From Palsa-1392 sp036490335 (GTDB lineage Bacteria > Verrucomicrobiota > Verrucomicrobiia > Chthoniobacterales > UBA10450), in NCBI GenBank assembly GCA_036490335.1, contig DASXEB010000011.1, positions 136,488-200,487 on the forward strand: DNA of 64,000 bases. Reading direction: 5' to 3'. The position numbers were made by a program, and so were the translations under genes. Numbering within the stretch: the stretch's first letter is position 1; each line of letters begins with the position of its first letter. Below, one piece after another: positions 13,760 through 22,109 of this stretch. The notes beneath the pieces are model-generated. The model saw nothing but the letters and a program-made list of their open reading frames with translations, did not search any database and was not told where the DNA came from.

Positions 13760-14344
13760 TCAGCTTTTCGGCAACCGTTCGTCGACCAGGCCGCAAATGA
13801 CGTGGAGGAGAAATTTGTGCGCTTCCTGAATGCGCGCGGTGCTGTCGCTGGGGACGAGCAGCTCGATTTGCGCCAGGCCTTTCGCCGGGCCGCCGCCGCG
13901 GCCGAGCAACGAAATGGTCGTGAGCCCGCGAGCGTTTCCCTCCGCGAGCGCGCGCAGGATATTTTTTGAGTTTCCGCTGGTCGTAATCGCGATCAGCACG
14001 TCGCCTTTTGCGCCGAGGCCGGCGACCTGACGGGCGAAGATTTCCTCGAAGCCGTAATCGTTCCCGATCGCGCTCATGAGGCTGCCGCCCTGCGCAAGGT
14101 TAAGGGCGGGATAAGGCCGCCGGTCGGTGATAAAGCGGCAGCCGAACTCGGCCGAAAAATCGGCGCCGTCCGCCGCGCTGCCGCCGTTGCCGCAGACGAG
14201 GAGCTTGCCGCCGGCGCAAAGACAATTCGTCAGGGCATCGACCGCGCGCGAGACCGGATCGGCGAGCGCTTGCAGCGACTCCAGAGTCTGGCAGCCAGCG
14301 CGAATCGATTGCTGAAGGACGTGGTGAGACTGGTTGGTTATCAT
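13760..14344 (-). CDS. gmhA: D-sedoheptulose-7-phosphate isomerase
   Basis: SIS-domain isomerase of 194 residues that converts sedoheptulose 7-phosphate to D-glycero-D-manno-heptose 7-phosphate, the first step of heptose-nucleotide synthesis. Family signatures: VCGNGGSAADGADF, AIGNDYGFEEIFARQV, ITTSGNSKNI and a C-terminal Gln173/His181 pair. In characterised GmhA the metal site uses a His in the SAADAQHF segment; here that position is Asp62 (GADFSAEF), with the following Glu66 kept. It lies at the left edge of the exopolysaccharide island, transcribed away from it, and supplies the pathway continued by hddA and hddC inside the island. Converges on the histidine kinase gene with two 9-mer copies between or at their ends. 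Confidence 0.88.
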   Translation of the reverse strand: MITNQSHHVLQQSIRAGCQTLESLQALADPVSRAVDALTNCLCAGGKLLVCGNGGSAADGADFSAEFGCRFITDRRPYPALNLAQGGSLMSAIGNDYGFEEIFARQVAGLGAKGDVLIAITTSGNSKNILRALAEGNARGLTTISLLGRGGGPAKGLAQIELLVPSDSTARIQEAHKFLLHVICGLVDERLPKS

Positions 14345-14660
14345 TGTAAATATGCAGGTAGATGGATTGCTGATGCGGTAGTGAGTTTGTGACTTCTCTG
14401 CGACGGCGAGCTTTTTCGATTGCCGAAATTCGGGGATTTTGCTAAGAGTTATCCATGGCTTGGCGAGGAAGCTACTTTCCCGCTGGTCGAGATTGGGGCA
14501 GTTCCCGGCTGGCCTGGTGATCTTTCAGGTAGCTTTATGAAAGCAGAATCATTGCCATCCACTCCCTCGGCGACTCGAGGCGCAGATTTTTTTTGTATAC
14601 AAGAATCTTTAAATTTCATAAGCTCTAGAAAACTTAGTTCTCCTCTCGGAATCGAGAAAC
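14345..14660. promoter_or_regulatory. Divergent control region at the left edge of the island
   Basis: About 315 bases between gmhA (minus) and the first island glycosyltransferase (plus), clearly richer in A+T than its surroundings, especially from 14585 to 14660. A perfect 10-base palindrome, TTGTATACAA, lies at 14593-14602 and may be an operator. I see no convincing gene: the frame 14420-14677 has no family resemblance and overlaps the next start. This is where the dispersed 9-mer becomes rare and GAGTTA becomes common. Confidence 0.45.
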
Positions 14661-15584
14661 GTGAAACAAATCAATAAATTAAACGGCAGAGACAGTACTC
14701 AAACCAATGGTCAGCGCGAGCCGACTGCGACTCTTTCGGTGATCTTCCCCGCGTTTAACGAAGAGGCAAACATCAGGCAAACCGTGGAGGTCGCTCGCAA
14801 GGTCGTGTCCAAACTCGCGAAGACCTGGGAGATCATTCTTGTTAACGATGGGAGCAAGGATGCGACGACGCCGCTTTGCGACGAACTCGCGCAACAATAC
14901 CCTGAAGTGCGCGCCATTCATCATGTCGATAATCGCGGGTACGGCGCCGCGCTCAAAAGCGGCATCCTGGCGGCTCGCTACGATTTCATTTTTTTCACCG
15001 ACTCGGACGGCCAGTTCGATCTCGAAGAACTCAAGGACCTGATCGAGTGGGCGAATCATTACGACATCGTCACGGGTTATCGCGGCAAACGTTCCGACCC
15101 GCCGCATCGCCTCATCAATGCGCTCGGCTGGAAGTTGCTCGTACGAATGGTGCTCGGCGTGAAGGTGCGCGACATCGATTGCGCGTTTAAAGTTTTCCAG
15201 CGTTCCGTCTTCGATCGGGTGCAAATCCGTTCCGTCGGCGCGATGGTCAACACCGAGATTCTCGCGCAGGCGAATGCCTTTGGGATGCGCATCCATGAAG
15301 TGCGCGTGAGCCATTATCCCCGCCGCTTCGGCAAACCGTCGGGCGCGAATATTCGCGTGATTGCAAAAGCGTTTCGGGAGCTGATCCGGCTTTACCGGCA
15401 GTTGCGCTACGTCACCCACGAGCAGGAAGGTCTCTATCGCACCGACTCTCAGATTCATCAGAAAATTTTCCGCCATAGCGGCGTCGGCGAAAAAGTCGGC
15501 GCGGGAGTCGGTGCTGTTTCCTGTCGATTTAATGTCGAGTCCGCGAACGATTCGCGCTCAAATCACGAATGCTTCGTCGACTGA
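14661..15584 (+). CDS. Glycosyltransferase family 2, polyprenyl-phosphate type (DPM1-like)
   Basis: Cytoplasmic GT-A enzyme of 307 residues resembling dolichol/undecaprenyl-phosphate mannosyl- or glucosyltransferases, which make the lipid-linked sugar donor for GT39-type enzymes. Start is GTG. Key segments: SVIFPAFNEEANI, LVNDGSKD (61-68), DNRGYGAALKSGI, the metal-binding FTDSDGQFD (DSD 114-116), and DIDCAFKVF. It has no membrane tail, unlike some family members; the last 45 residues show no known domain. As first gene of the 16-kb plus-strand run, it plausibly supplies the lipid-linked donor used by the GT39 protein at the end of the same run (inference). Confidence 0.88.
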   Translation: MKQINKLNGRDSTQTNGQREPTATLSVIFPAFNEEANIRQTVEVARKVVSKLAKTWEIILVNDGSKDATTPLCDELAQQYPEVRAIHHVDNRGYGAALKSGILAARYDFIFFTDSDGQFDLEELKDLIEWANHYDIVTGYRGKRSDPPHRLINALGWKLLVRMVLGVKVRDIDCAFKVFQRSVFDRVQIRSVGAMVNTEILAQANAFGMRIHEVRVSHYPRRFGKPSGANIRVIAKAFRELIRLYRQLRYVTHEQEGLYRTDSQIHQKIFRHSGVGEKVGAGVGAVSCRFNVESANDSRSNHECFVD

Positions 15585-15767
15585 GGAGACGAACGGAACG
15601 GGTTTCGGCGGAAGGTTTGTCAGGCTAAAGCTAAATCTGCCGGCGCGGCAAAGCCGCCCGCGGGAAAGTTTGGGCCGCAAACGGCACGGGCTTTGCGGTA
15701 ATGAGCCGCGGCCGCGACGGTAAGAAGATAGCTTCGAAATTCAGGCCACTCGATTTTTCACTCGCTC

Positions 15768-17228
15768 ATGCTCAAGAATTTATTTTCGCGTCAGCAATCG
15801 GACGACAAGGCGGCCCACGCCGCCGGCTCGCCGCCGAACGCAAAAAAGCGGCGCGTGATGCTGATCGGACTCGATTGCGCCGAGCCGGACCTCGTCTTCA
15901 ACCGCTGGCTCGACGAGCTGCCAAATTTGAAATCGATCTGCCAGCAAGGACTGCACGGTTCGCTTCGCTCCTGCGATCCGCCGATCACGGTCCCGGCCTG
16001 GTCGGTCATGATGTCATCAAAAAGTCCGGGCCTGCTCGGAGTCTACGGTTTTCGGAACCGGGCCGATCATTCCTATGATCGTTATGCTATCGCGAACTCG
16101 CTCGCGATCAAAGAAGACCGCGTATGGGAGATACTTTCGCGCGCTGGCAAGCGTTCGATAGTCATAGGCGTGCCCGGGACTTATCCGCCCAAGCCGCTGA
16201 ACGGACTCATGGTGACTGATTTTCTCACGCCAGATATCAGTTGCGAGTACACTTACCCGCCTGAGTTAAAGAAAGAGATCGAGCAGGTGGTCGGTGAATA
16301 CATCCTCGATGTGCGCGACTTTCGCTCTGGGAACAAGGCGAAGATCCTCGCTGATATTTATGAGATGACTCGCAAACGTTTTCAACTCGCGCGCCATCTC
16401 GTCGCACGGGAAGACTGGGATTATTTCATGATGGTTGAGATGGGCACAGACCGCATCCATCACGCCTTGTGGGATAACATGGATCCCGTGCATCGTTTCT
16501 ACGAAAAGGGCAATCAGTTTGAAAATGCGATCCATGACTATTACAAGGAAGTCGATCGTGAGATAGGAGAGTTACTGAAGCTGGTCGATGACTCTACCGA
16601 CGTTCTGGTCGTCTCCGATCACGGCGCGAAACGGATGGATGGAGGGATTTGCGTCAATGAGTGGCTGATTAACAACGGCTATCTCTCCTTGATCGAGATG
16701 CCGAAGAGCGCGGTGCCGTTTTCAAAAGTGAAAATCGACTGGCCGCGCACGAAAGCGTGGGGCGATGGTGGCTACTATGCGCGCATCTTTCTCAACGTCG
16801 CCGGACGTGAACCGCAAGGCACGATCCCGCCGGAAAAGTACGAAGAGACCCGCGACGAACTGATCGCCGGCCTGAAGAGTATTCGCGATGAAAATGGCAA
16901 TGACATCGGGACCCAGGTTTATCGTCCGGAAGAGCTATACCAGGAAGTTCGCGGAGTGGCTCCGGACCTGATCGTATATTTCGGTAACCTCGCCTGGCGG
17001 TCGGTTGGCACCGTCGGCGGCGGCAAGCTGCATACCTTTGAAAATGACACTGGTCCTGACGGCGCCAATCATGCCCAGGAAGGAATCATTCTCGCGCGGA
17101 CAGCCGATCGCTCGTCGGAGAACAAGACTCTCGAAAACGCCAGGATCGTCGATGTCGCGCCCACAATCCTTCACTCGTTAGGCGTGCCCGTCCCGGCCGA
17201 CATGGAAGGTAAAGTCTTATACGGCTAA
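15768..17228 (+). CDS. AlkP-superfamily phosphodiesterase/hydrolase, copy 1
   Basis: Metal-dependent hydrolase of 486 residues, type I phosphodiesterase/nucleotide pyrophosphatase branch (PF01663) of the alkaline phosphatase superfamily. Seen: first metal ligand in MLIGLDCAEP (Asp36), nucleophile region PPITVPAWSV (Thr74), a long alpha/beta core, and VVSDHGAKRM with the second metal site. No signal peptide is seen, so action in the cytoplasm or on lipid-linked intermediates is likely. It sits two bases upstream of hddA, and a second member (18354-20069) lies just after hddA. The pathway gap at GmhB (heptose bisphosphate phosphatase) makes these phosphatase-fold proteins worth considering as substitutes, but that is inference. 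Contains one of only four island copies of the 9-mer (17175). Confidence 0.82.
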   Translation: MLKNLFSRQQSDDKAAHAAGSPPNAKKRRVMLIGLDCAEPDLVFNRWLDELPNLKSICQQGLHGSLRSCDPPITVPAWSVMMSSKSPGLLGVYGFRNRADHSYDRYAIANSLAIKEDRVWEILSRAGKRSIVIGVPGTYPPKPLNGLMVTDFLTPDISCEYTYPPELKKEIEQVVGEYILDVRDFRSGNKAKILADIYEMTRKRFQLARHLVAREDWDYFMMVEMGTDRIHHALWDNMDPVHRFYEKGNQFENAIHDYYKEVDREIGELLKLVDDSTDVLVVSDHGAKRMDGGICVNEWLINNGYLSLIEMPKSAVPFSKVKIDWPRTKAWGDGGYYARIFLNVAGREPQGTIPPEKYEETRDELIAGLKSIRDENGNDIGTQVYRPEELYQEVRGVAPDLIVYFGNLAWRSVGTVGGGKLHTFENDTGPDGANHAQEGIILARTADRSSENKTLENARIVDVAPTILHSLGVPVPADMEGKVLYG

Positions 17229-17230
17229 CC

Positions 17231-18286
17231 ATGAGCGACCAGCCGCGCAATTATTTCAGCCAGATCAAAATGGTGCGCGCGCGCACCCCGTTGCGACTTA
17301 GTTTCGGCGGCGGAGGCACGGACCTTTCGCCTTATGCTGAAACGCACGGCGGCTGTGTCTTGAACGCGACCATTTCGCGCTATGTCTATGCCACCTTGGT
17401 CCCCAAGTCCGAACGTTCGATCGGCTTTAACTCCTTTGACTATGGCACAGTCATTTACTGGACTCAGGAGGAAGACATTCGTTTCGATGGTCAGATGGAT
17501 TTGGTCAAGGGTGTGCTGAAACGTTTCGAGCTCGATAAGTTTCGCAATGACGGCTTTGATCTTTTCGTCCACGCCGACGCGCCGCCGGGATCCGGGCTGG
17601 GTAGCTCTTCGACATTTACCGTCGCCTTGATCGGTCTCTTCCGGGAGTTACTTGGTCTTCCTATTACTTCGGAAGGCATGGCCAGTCTCGCGTACGACAT
17701 CGAACGGAATGACATTGGGATTAAAGGCGGCCGCCAGGATCAGTACGCCGCGGCGTATGGCGGCTTTAACTTCATGGAATTTAACGGCGCCGAAACAGTT
17801 GTCACTCCACTTCGACTTAGTGAGTATCTCATCAACGAGCTCGAGTACAATCTTATCCTTTGCTTCACCGGCAGCCGCGAGTCGCAGCCGATCATCGATA
17901 GCCAGATGGAAAGCGCAAAGAACAAGGAGGCCGAGCCGCTCGCGGCCATGGATCAGGTTAAGGCGATCGCGATCGAAATGAAAAAAGCTTTGCTCGCGAG
18001 CGACCTCGATCGTTTCGGTCTGATGTTACACGAAGGCTGGATGCAAAAGAAGAAAATGGCGCGTGGCATCACCACGCCGCGGATCGATGAGTTATACGCG
18101 GAAGCGCGCAAAGCCGGCGCGATCGGCGGCAAGATCACAGGCGCGGGCGGCGGCGGCCATCTCTTACTGTACTGTCCTTTTAATAAGAGACACATCGTTA
18201 AGGAACGTCTGCACGCGCTCGGCACAACAGTTACAGATTTTCGTTTTGATCCGGTCGGGATGCAGACATGGAGAGTGTATCAGTGA
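17231..18286 (+). CDS. hddA: D-glycero-alpha-D-manno-heptose-7-phosphate kinase
   Basis: GHMP-family sugar kinase of 351 residues that phosphorylates heptose 7-phosphate at C1 on the route to GDP-heptose. The N-terminus ARTPLRLSFGGGGTDLSPY is characteristic of HddA and related heptose/fucose kinases. The ATP loop PPGSGLGSSS is at 118-127, and the third motif is KITGAGGGGHLLLY near residue 308. Fucokinase/FKP-type sugar kinases are the main alternative, but the presence of gmhA and hddC in the same locus supports heptose. The stop TGA overlaps the start of a 23-codon micro-frame (TGATG), which in turn overlaps the next gene, so translation is probably coupled. Confidence 0.87.
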   Translation: MSDQPRNYFSQIKMVRARTPLRLSFGGGGTDLSPYAETHGGCVLNATISRYVYATLVPKSERSIGFNSFDYGTVIYWTQEEDIRFDGQMDLVKGVLKRFELDKFRNDGFDLFVHADAPPGSGLGSSSTFTVALIGLFRELLGLPITSEGMASLAYDIERNDIGIKGGRQDQYAAAYGGFNFMEFNGAETVVTPLRLSEYLINELEYNLILCFTGSRESQPIIDSQMESAKNKEAEPLAAMDQVKAIAIEMKKALLASDLDRFGLMLHEGWMQKKKMARGITTPRIDELYAEARKAGAIGGKITGAGGGGHLLLYCPFNKRHIVKERLHALGTTVTDFRFDPVGMQTWRVYQ

Positions 18287-18357
18287 TGACTTTATCAGAC
18301 TTACCCGGCACCCTCTTTGCGAACGGCCGCGAATGGGATAACTTCAGCGCGAAATGA
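18286..18357 (+). CDS. Micro-ORF of 23 codons, coupled on both sides
   Basis: The start ATG shares a base with the hddA stop (TGATG), and its own stop TGA overlaps the ATG of the next hydrolase (ATGA). It therefore fills the gap exactly. The peptide begins MTLSDLPGTLFANG and ends in DNFSAK. It has no signal or membrane segment. It may be a real small protein, a coupling device for the second AlkP-family gene, or a remnant of a longer gene. Confidence 0.4.
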   Translation: MTLSDLPGTLFANGREWDNFSAK

Positions 18358-20069
18358 AGAAGCAACCGAGGGTGGTAGTGATAGGTCTGGACGCGGCGAC
18401 TTGGACAGTTATTCGTCCATGGATCGCGGAAGGACGAATGCCTAATCTCGCCAGACTAATGAGAGCCGGCGTCGCCGGAAGTCTCGAATCCATTCTTCCG
18501 CCCATAACTCCTCCCGCGTGGACTTCCTTCATGACAGGAAAGAACCCAGGCAAACATGGGATCTTTCACTTTGTCGAAACGGAACATGGCGGCTACGCGA
18601 TGAATTACGCCAACGCGACCTCGCGGCGATCTCCTACCGTTTGGAAATTACTGAATGACGCCGGTTACACGGTCGGCACGATGAACATCCCGTTCACTTA
18701 TCCGCCGGAACCTTTGAATGGTTTCCAAATCTCGGGAATGGACACTCCGTCTGCGAACAGTCCTTTTATTCATCCGCCGGAGTTGCGCGAAGAGTTACTT
18801 CGACTTTTGGGAGAGATACAACTCGACCTTCGTTTTCTCGGCGCCATGACGACCGATGAGCGGCGCGACCAGGTCCTCGATGAGATGAAACAGATGGACG
18901 AGCAATGGACCAAAGCCGCGCTCTATCTGCTCGAGAACCATCCCCAGGATGTGATGATGTTCGTCTTTATGTCGATCGACACGGTGCAGCATTATTTCTG
19001 GCAGTACATGGACAAGGGGCACTTCCTCTATGACCCAGAGTTAGCTGCAAGGTTTGGTAATGCAATTCGCGAAGTCTACGAGCGGCTCGACGCCGCAGCG
19101 GGCCAGATCATCGACCGATTGCCGCCGGAGACGGCCGTCTTTGTCGTCTCCGATCATGGCGGCGGCCCGGTCGTTGATCGAACGATTTTCCTCAATCGCT
19201 ATCTCGCCCAGCTAGGCCTTCTTCACTATCAGGAGAAAGCGGCTTCCGGACTGCGCACCCTAACGAATAAAGGACTTCGAATGGCCTTCAACGCCTTGCG
19301 CGGCGTGTTGAGCTCGCGGCAAAAGAGCCGGCTGGCCGCCATGTTTCCAAAGTTGCACAAAAAGAGCGAGCTGGCCTACTCATCCTTTACGAGCATCGAT
19401 TGGAGCCGGACGAAGGCTTATTGCAGTGAGGTCCTTGCCTCGCCGCCGAGTATCTGGATCAATCTCAAAGGAATCAAACCCCAGGGAATCGTCGATCCGG
19501 GTGACTATGACTCGTTAGTTACTGAGATCATCGCAAAGTTAGCCGAGTTAAAGGATCCGCGCAGCGGTCAGCCGGTCATAAGTCGCGTCTGGCGGCGCGA
19601 CGAGATTTTTCACGGACCTTTCGCGAAGGAAGGCGCCGACCTGGTGCTTGATTGGTGGAGTGAGAAGAGTCTTTTCTCAACTCAGCCGAGTTTTCCGGAA
19701 GATACCGACCAGCCCGCGTTGGTCATTCGGGAGCACAAACCGTCAGATACGTCGGAATGGGGTGGCACTCATCGCCTTTACGGGATTCTTGTCGCGCGCG
19801 CGCCGGTCTTTCAAACGCAGGTCGAGATACAAAACGCACACCTGATCGATCTCGCGCCGACCATTCTTCATTATCTCGGAGTCGCGGTGCCGGAAGATAT
19901 GGATGGTAAGGTTTTGGCGGATGTCTTCGAGCCGGAATTCCTCGCGCAACATCCCGTTCGTGCCGGAATGGCCTCGGGAACGTCGGGAAGCGATCGACCG
20001 AGCGGTTACACCGATGAAGAATCGGCCAAGGTCGAGGAGCGGCTCCAGGCTCTGGGATATCTCGAGTAA
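18354..20069 (+). CDS. AlkP-superfamily phosphodiesterase/hydrolase, copy 2
   Basis: Paralogue of the gene at 15768, 571 residues. Metal ligand Asp13 in VVVIGLDAATW, nucleophile Thr52 in PPITPPAWTSFMTGKNPGKHG, later VVSDHGGGP for the second metal site, and a conserved LAPTILHYLGVAVPEDMDGK end. The N-terminus carries no signal peptide. The segment from about residue 290 to 360 is an insertion not seen in copy 1. These proteins hydrolyse phospho-ester or phosphonate bonds; the natural substrate here is unknown, but two copies around hddA suggest a role in the polysaccharide pathway (for instance removal or transfer of phospho-groups). Confidence 0.82.
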   Translation: MKKQPRVVVIGLDAATWTVIRPWIAEGRMPNLARLMRAGVAGSLESILPPITPPAWTSFMTGKNPGKHGIFHFVETEHGGYAMNYANATSRRSPTVWKLLNDAGYTVGTMNIPFTYPPEPLNGFQISGMDTPSANSPFIHPPELREELLRLLGEIQLDLRFLGAMTTDERRDQVLDEMKQMDEQWTKAALYLLENHPQDVMMFVFMSIDTVQHYFWQYMDKGHFLYDPELAARFGNAIREVYERLDAAAGQIIDRLPPETAVFVVSDHGGGPVVDRTIFLNRYLAQLGLLHYQEKAASGLRTLTNKGLRMAFNALRGVLSSRQKSRLAAMFPKLHKKSELAYSSFTSIDWSRTKAYCSEVLASPPSIWINLKGIKPQGIVDPGDYDSLVTEIIAKLAELKDPRSGQPVISRVWRRDEIFHGPFAKEGADLVLDWWSEKSLFSTQPSFPEDTDQPALVIREHKPSDTSEWGGTHRLYGILVARAPVFQTQVEIQNAHLIDLAPTILHYLGVAVPEDMDGKVLADVFEPEFLAQHPVRAGMASGTSGSDRPSGYTDEESAKVEERLQALGYLE

Positions 20070-20091
20070 TAACTCTTACCAGCTAACTGCC

Positions 20092-20673
20092 ATGTTTGAT
20101 ATGATTCGCGCCGATATTGATCGCAAGGTCCGCGGGTATGGCGTACGACCGCAGGATAAGACTTTCTTTCGCAAGCGAGTGACTCCTTTCCTTGAGTTCG
20201 GCACCATCGCCGTGGTCATGCATCGATTCGGCCGATGGTGTTATGCGATCAAGATACCGGTCGTGCGGCAGGCAATGATCGCACTCTATCTTGTTTTGAA
20301 TACGATTTGCCAGGCGGTCACTGGCATCCACATTCATCGCGAGTCGGAGATAGGACCGGGACTTATCGTTCATAACTATTCCGGCATCTTTATTCTTGCG
20401 AAAAGCATTGGTCATAGCTGCACGATTAACCAAGGGGTAAGTATCGGCAGTGTGCGTGGGACCGGCTGGCCGGTTGTCGGCAATAACTGTTACTTCGGCG
20501 CCGGCTGCAAGGTCATGGGCGGCCTGACGATCGGTGATAACGTAATTGTGAGCGCTAACTCGTTAGTCGTGGCCGACATTCCGAGTAATTGCACAGTCAT
20601 GGGTGTGCCGGCACGGATTATTTCCCGCGAGACTGTTAGTCCTTATCTTAAATCGCCGGTCGCTGCGCAATGA
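20092..20673 (+). CDS. Serine-acetyltransferase-like O-acetyltransferase (left-handed beta-helix)
   Basis: Acyltransferase of 193 residues that probably O-acetylates a sugar of the polymer with acetyl-CoA. The start ATG at 20092 lies after the preceding gene stop; the frame is open further upstream but would overlap it. The C-terminal half is a hexapeptide-repeat beta-helix (HIHRESEIGPGLIVHNYSG, then NQGVSIGSVRG and GNNCYFGAGCKVMGG), with the LbH motif of CysE-like enzymes and the usual catalytic His in IVHNYSG. The N-terminal 70 residues contain a hydrophobic segment, consistent with membrane association. CysE proper would be longer at the N-terminus, and the surroundings favour sugar acetylation over cysteine synthesis. 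Its end overlaps the next gene by ATGA. Confidence 0.82.
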   Translation: MFDMIRADIDRKVRGYGVRPQDKTFFRKRVTPFLEFGTIAVVMHRFGRWCYAIKIPVVRQAMIALYLVLNTICQAVTGIHIHRESEIGPGLIVHNYSGIFILAKSIGHSCTINQGVSIGSVRGTGWPVVGNNCYFGAGCKVMGGLTIGDNVIVSANSLVVADIPSNCTVMGVPARIISRETVSPYLKSPVAAQ

Positions 20674-21965
20674 GTGAGCCATCGAATCAGCCGCGCGAAA
20701 ATCGCGCCACTTACTCGATCGCGATGGTAGCGGCCTGTCCCTTTCCGGCGAACCATGGCTCGGCTGCGAGCATCCGCGAGATGTCGGATACGCTTACTGA
20801 CATGGGTCACAAGGTGCACATCGTGAGTTATCCGATCGGTCAGGAAGATATCCGGGTGCGGAGCGCAAAAGTGCATCGCACGGGACCGTTCCGGCCGGAG
20901 ACGAATGCGAAGGTTGGCCCCTCGGCGGATAAGTTTGTGCTCGACTTCAAACTCCTGCGTTTGCTTTGCAGAGTTATCCGCGAAGAGCAGGTCGATATCA
21001 TTCACGCGCATAACTATGAGGGCGCGCTCGTCGGCATTCTCGCCAAGTGGATCACGCGGCGGCCGCTGCTTTACAATGCAGTGAACCTGATGACCGATGA
21101 GTTAGCGGGTTATAAGTTCATCCGTCCGGCTTTTCTCGCTCATGGTCTCGCCCGCGCGCTCGATTGGTTTATACCTATCTTTCCCGATCACATCACGGCG
21201 GTCTCGCCGGAGTTGAAGGCGTGGTTCGTGGAGCACGGCGTTCCGGAACAAAAGATAGATATGGTGCCGGCCGGGATTGAGCCGGAGTTATTCGATAACC
21301 CGGAGCCGGAAAAGTTTCGTTCGCGTCATGCCATCAACGGGCGGCCGGTCGTTATGTACACGGGTGTGCTGAATGCGTTTCAGCGCATTGACTATCTCTT
21401 GCAATCCTTTGCAGTCACTTTGCGCGACGAACCGTCGGCGCTTCTTTTGATCGTTAGTCCGCTCGTCTCGGCGGATCATGAGCGCGAATGGAAAGCGCTG
21501 GCCGCGAAGTTGGGCATCGCCGATTCGATCGTCTGGATCGCGCCGCATGCGTTGGAGGATTTGCCGAGTTATCTCGCGCTTGCCGATGTCACGGTTGTGT
21601 CGCGGCCGGAATGTCCCGGACATCCGGTGAAACTTTTGAATTACATGCTTGCGGGAAAGCCGATCGTTTGTTTTGAAGGCGCGGCCAAAGGGGTGCGCCA
21701 TTTGCACGATGCGTTTATCGTTCCAAACGGCGATTGCGAAGGTCTCGGTCGCGGGATAACGAACCTGCTACGCGATCGCGCGCTCGCGGCCGAACTCGGT
21801 GCGAATGCGCGCGCGACCGTGCTGGCGGATTTTGAATGGCGACAGATTTGCCGCAAGATCGAACGCATTTACGATCAACTCCTCGGCGTTGACGGCGCGG
21901 TTGCGCCCGCGCGCGCGAACGTTTCTGCGGCGGAGAGAGCGGCGCCTAACGAGTGCACTCCATGA
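20670..21965 (+). CDS. Glycosyltransferase family 4
   Basis: Retaining GT-B enzyme of 431 residues. The N-terminal domain has the acceptor-side pattern ACPFPANHGSAASIREM and DIIHAHNYEGA. The C-terminal domain has VVMYTGVLNAFQRIDYLL and the donor-binding ECPGHPVKLLNYMLAGKPIV. In that last segment the usual EX7E motif keeps the first Glu, but the second position is Asn, a deviation from the classical family. The last 25 residues are Ala-rich and probably disordered. Overlap with the acetyltransferase (ATGA) shows co-translation. Acceptor and donor cannot be told from the sequence. One 9-mer copy at 21944 sits in the last codons. Confidence 0.87.
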   Translation: MSEPSNQPRENRATYSIAMVAACPFPANHGSAASIREMSDTLTDMGHKVHIVSYPIGQEDIRVRSAKVHRTGPFRPETNAKVGPSADKFVLDFKLLRLLCRVIREEQVDIIHAHNYEGALVGILAKWITRRPLLYNAVNLMTDELAGYKFIRPAFLAHGLARALDWFIPIFPDHITAVSPELKAWFVEHGVPEQKIDMVPAGIEPELFDNPEPEKFRSRHAINGRPVVMYTGVLNAFQRIDYLLQSFAVTLRDEPSALLLIVSPLVSADHEREWKALAAKLGIADSIVWIAPHALEDLPSYLALADVTVVSRPECPGHPVKLLNYMLAGKPIVCFEGAAKGVRHLHDAFIVPNGDCEGLGRGITNLLRDRALAAELGANARATVLADFEWRQICRKIERIYDQLLGVDGAVAPARANVSAAERAAPNECTP

Positions 21966-22109
21966 ATTCGAAATCCCGGCGACAAGCCCAATATTATTTT
22001 CCACGCAGGGCGCGGCATCTGCTCTGCGACTACTCTTTGCACTCGACAAGTATCGAGTAAACGCTTATCAACTCCAGCTTCGGAAAACTAAAGTCAGTCA
22101 GCTAGTATT

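Noticed and set aside
14420..14677. 85-codon plus-strand frame in the left border region
   Set aside because: No family resemblance and it overlaps the start of the GT2 gene.
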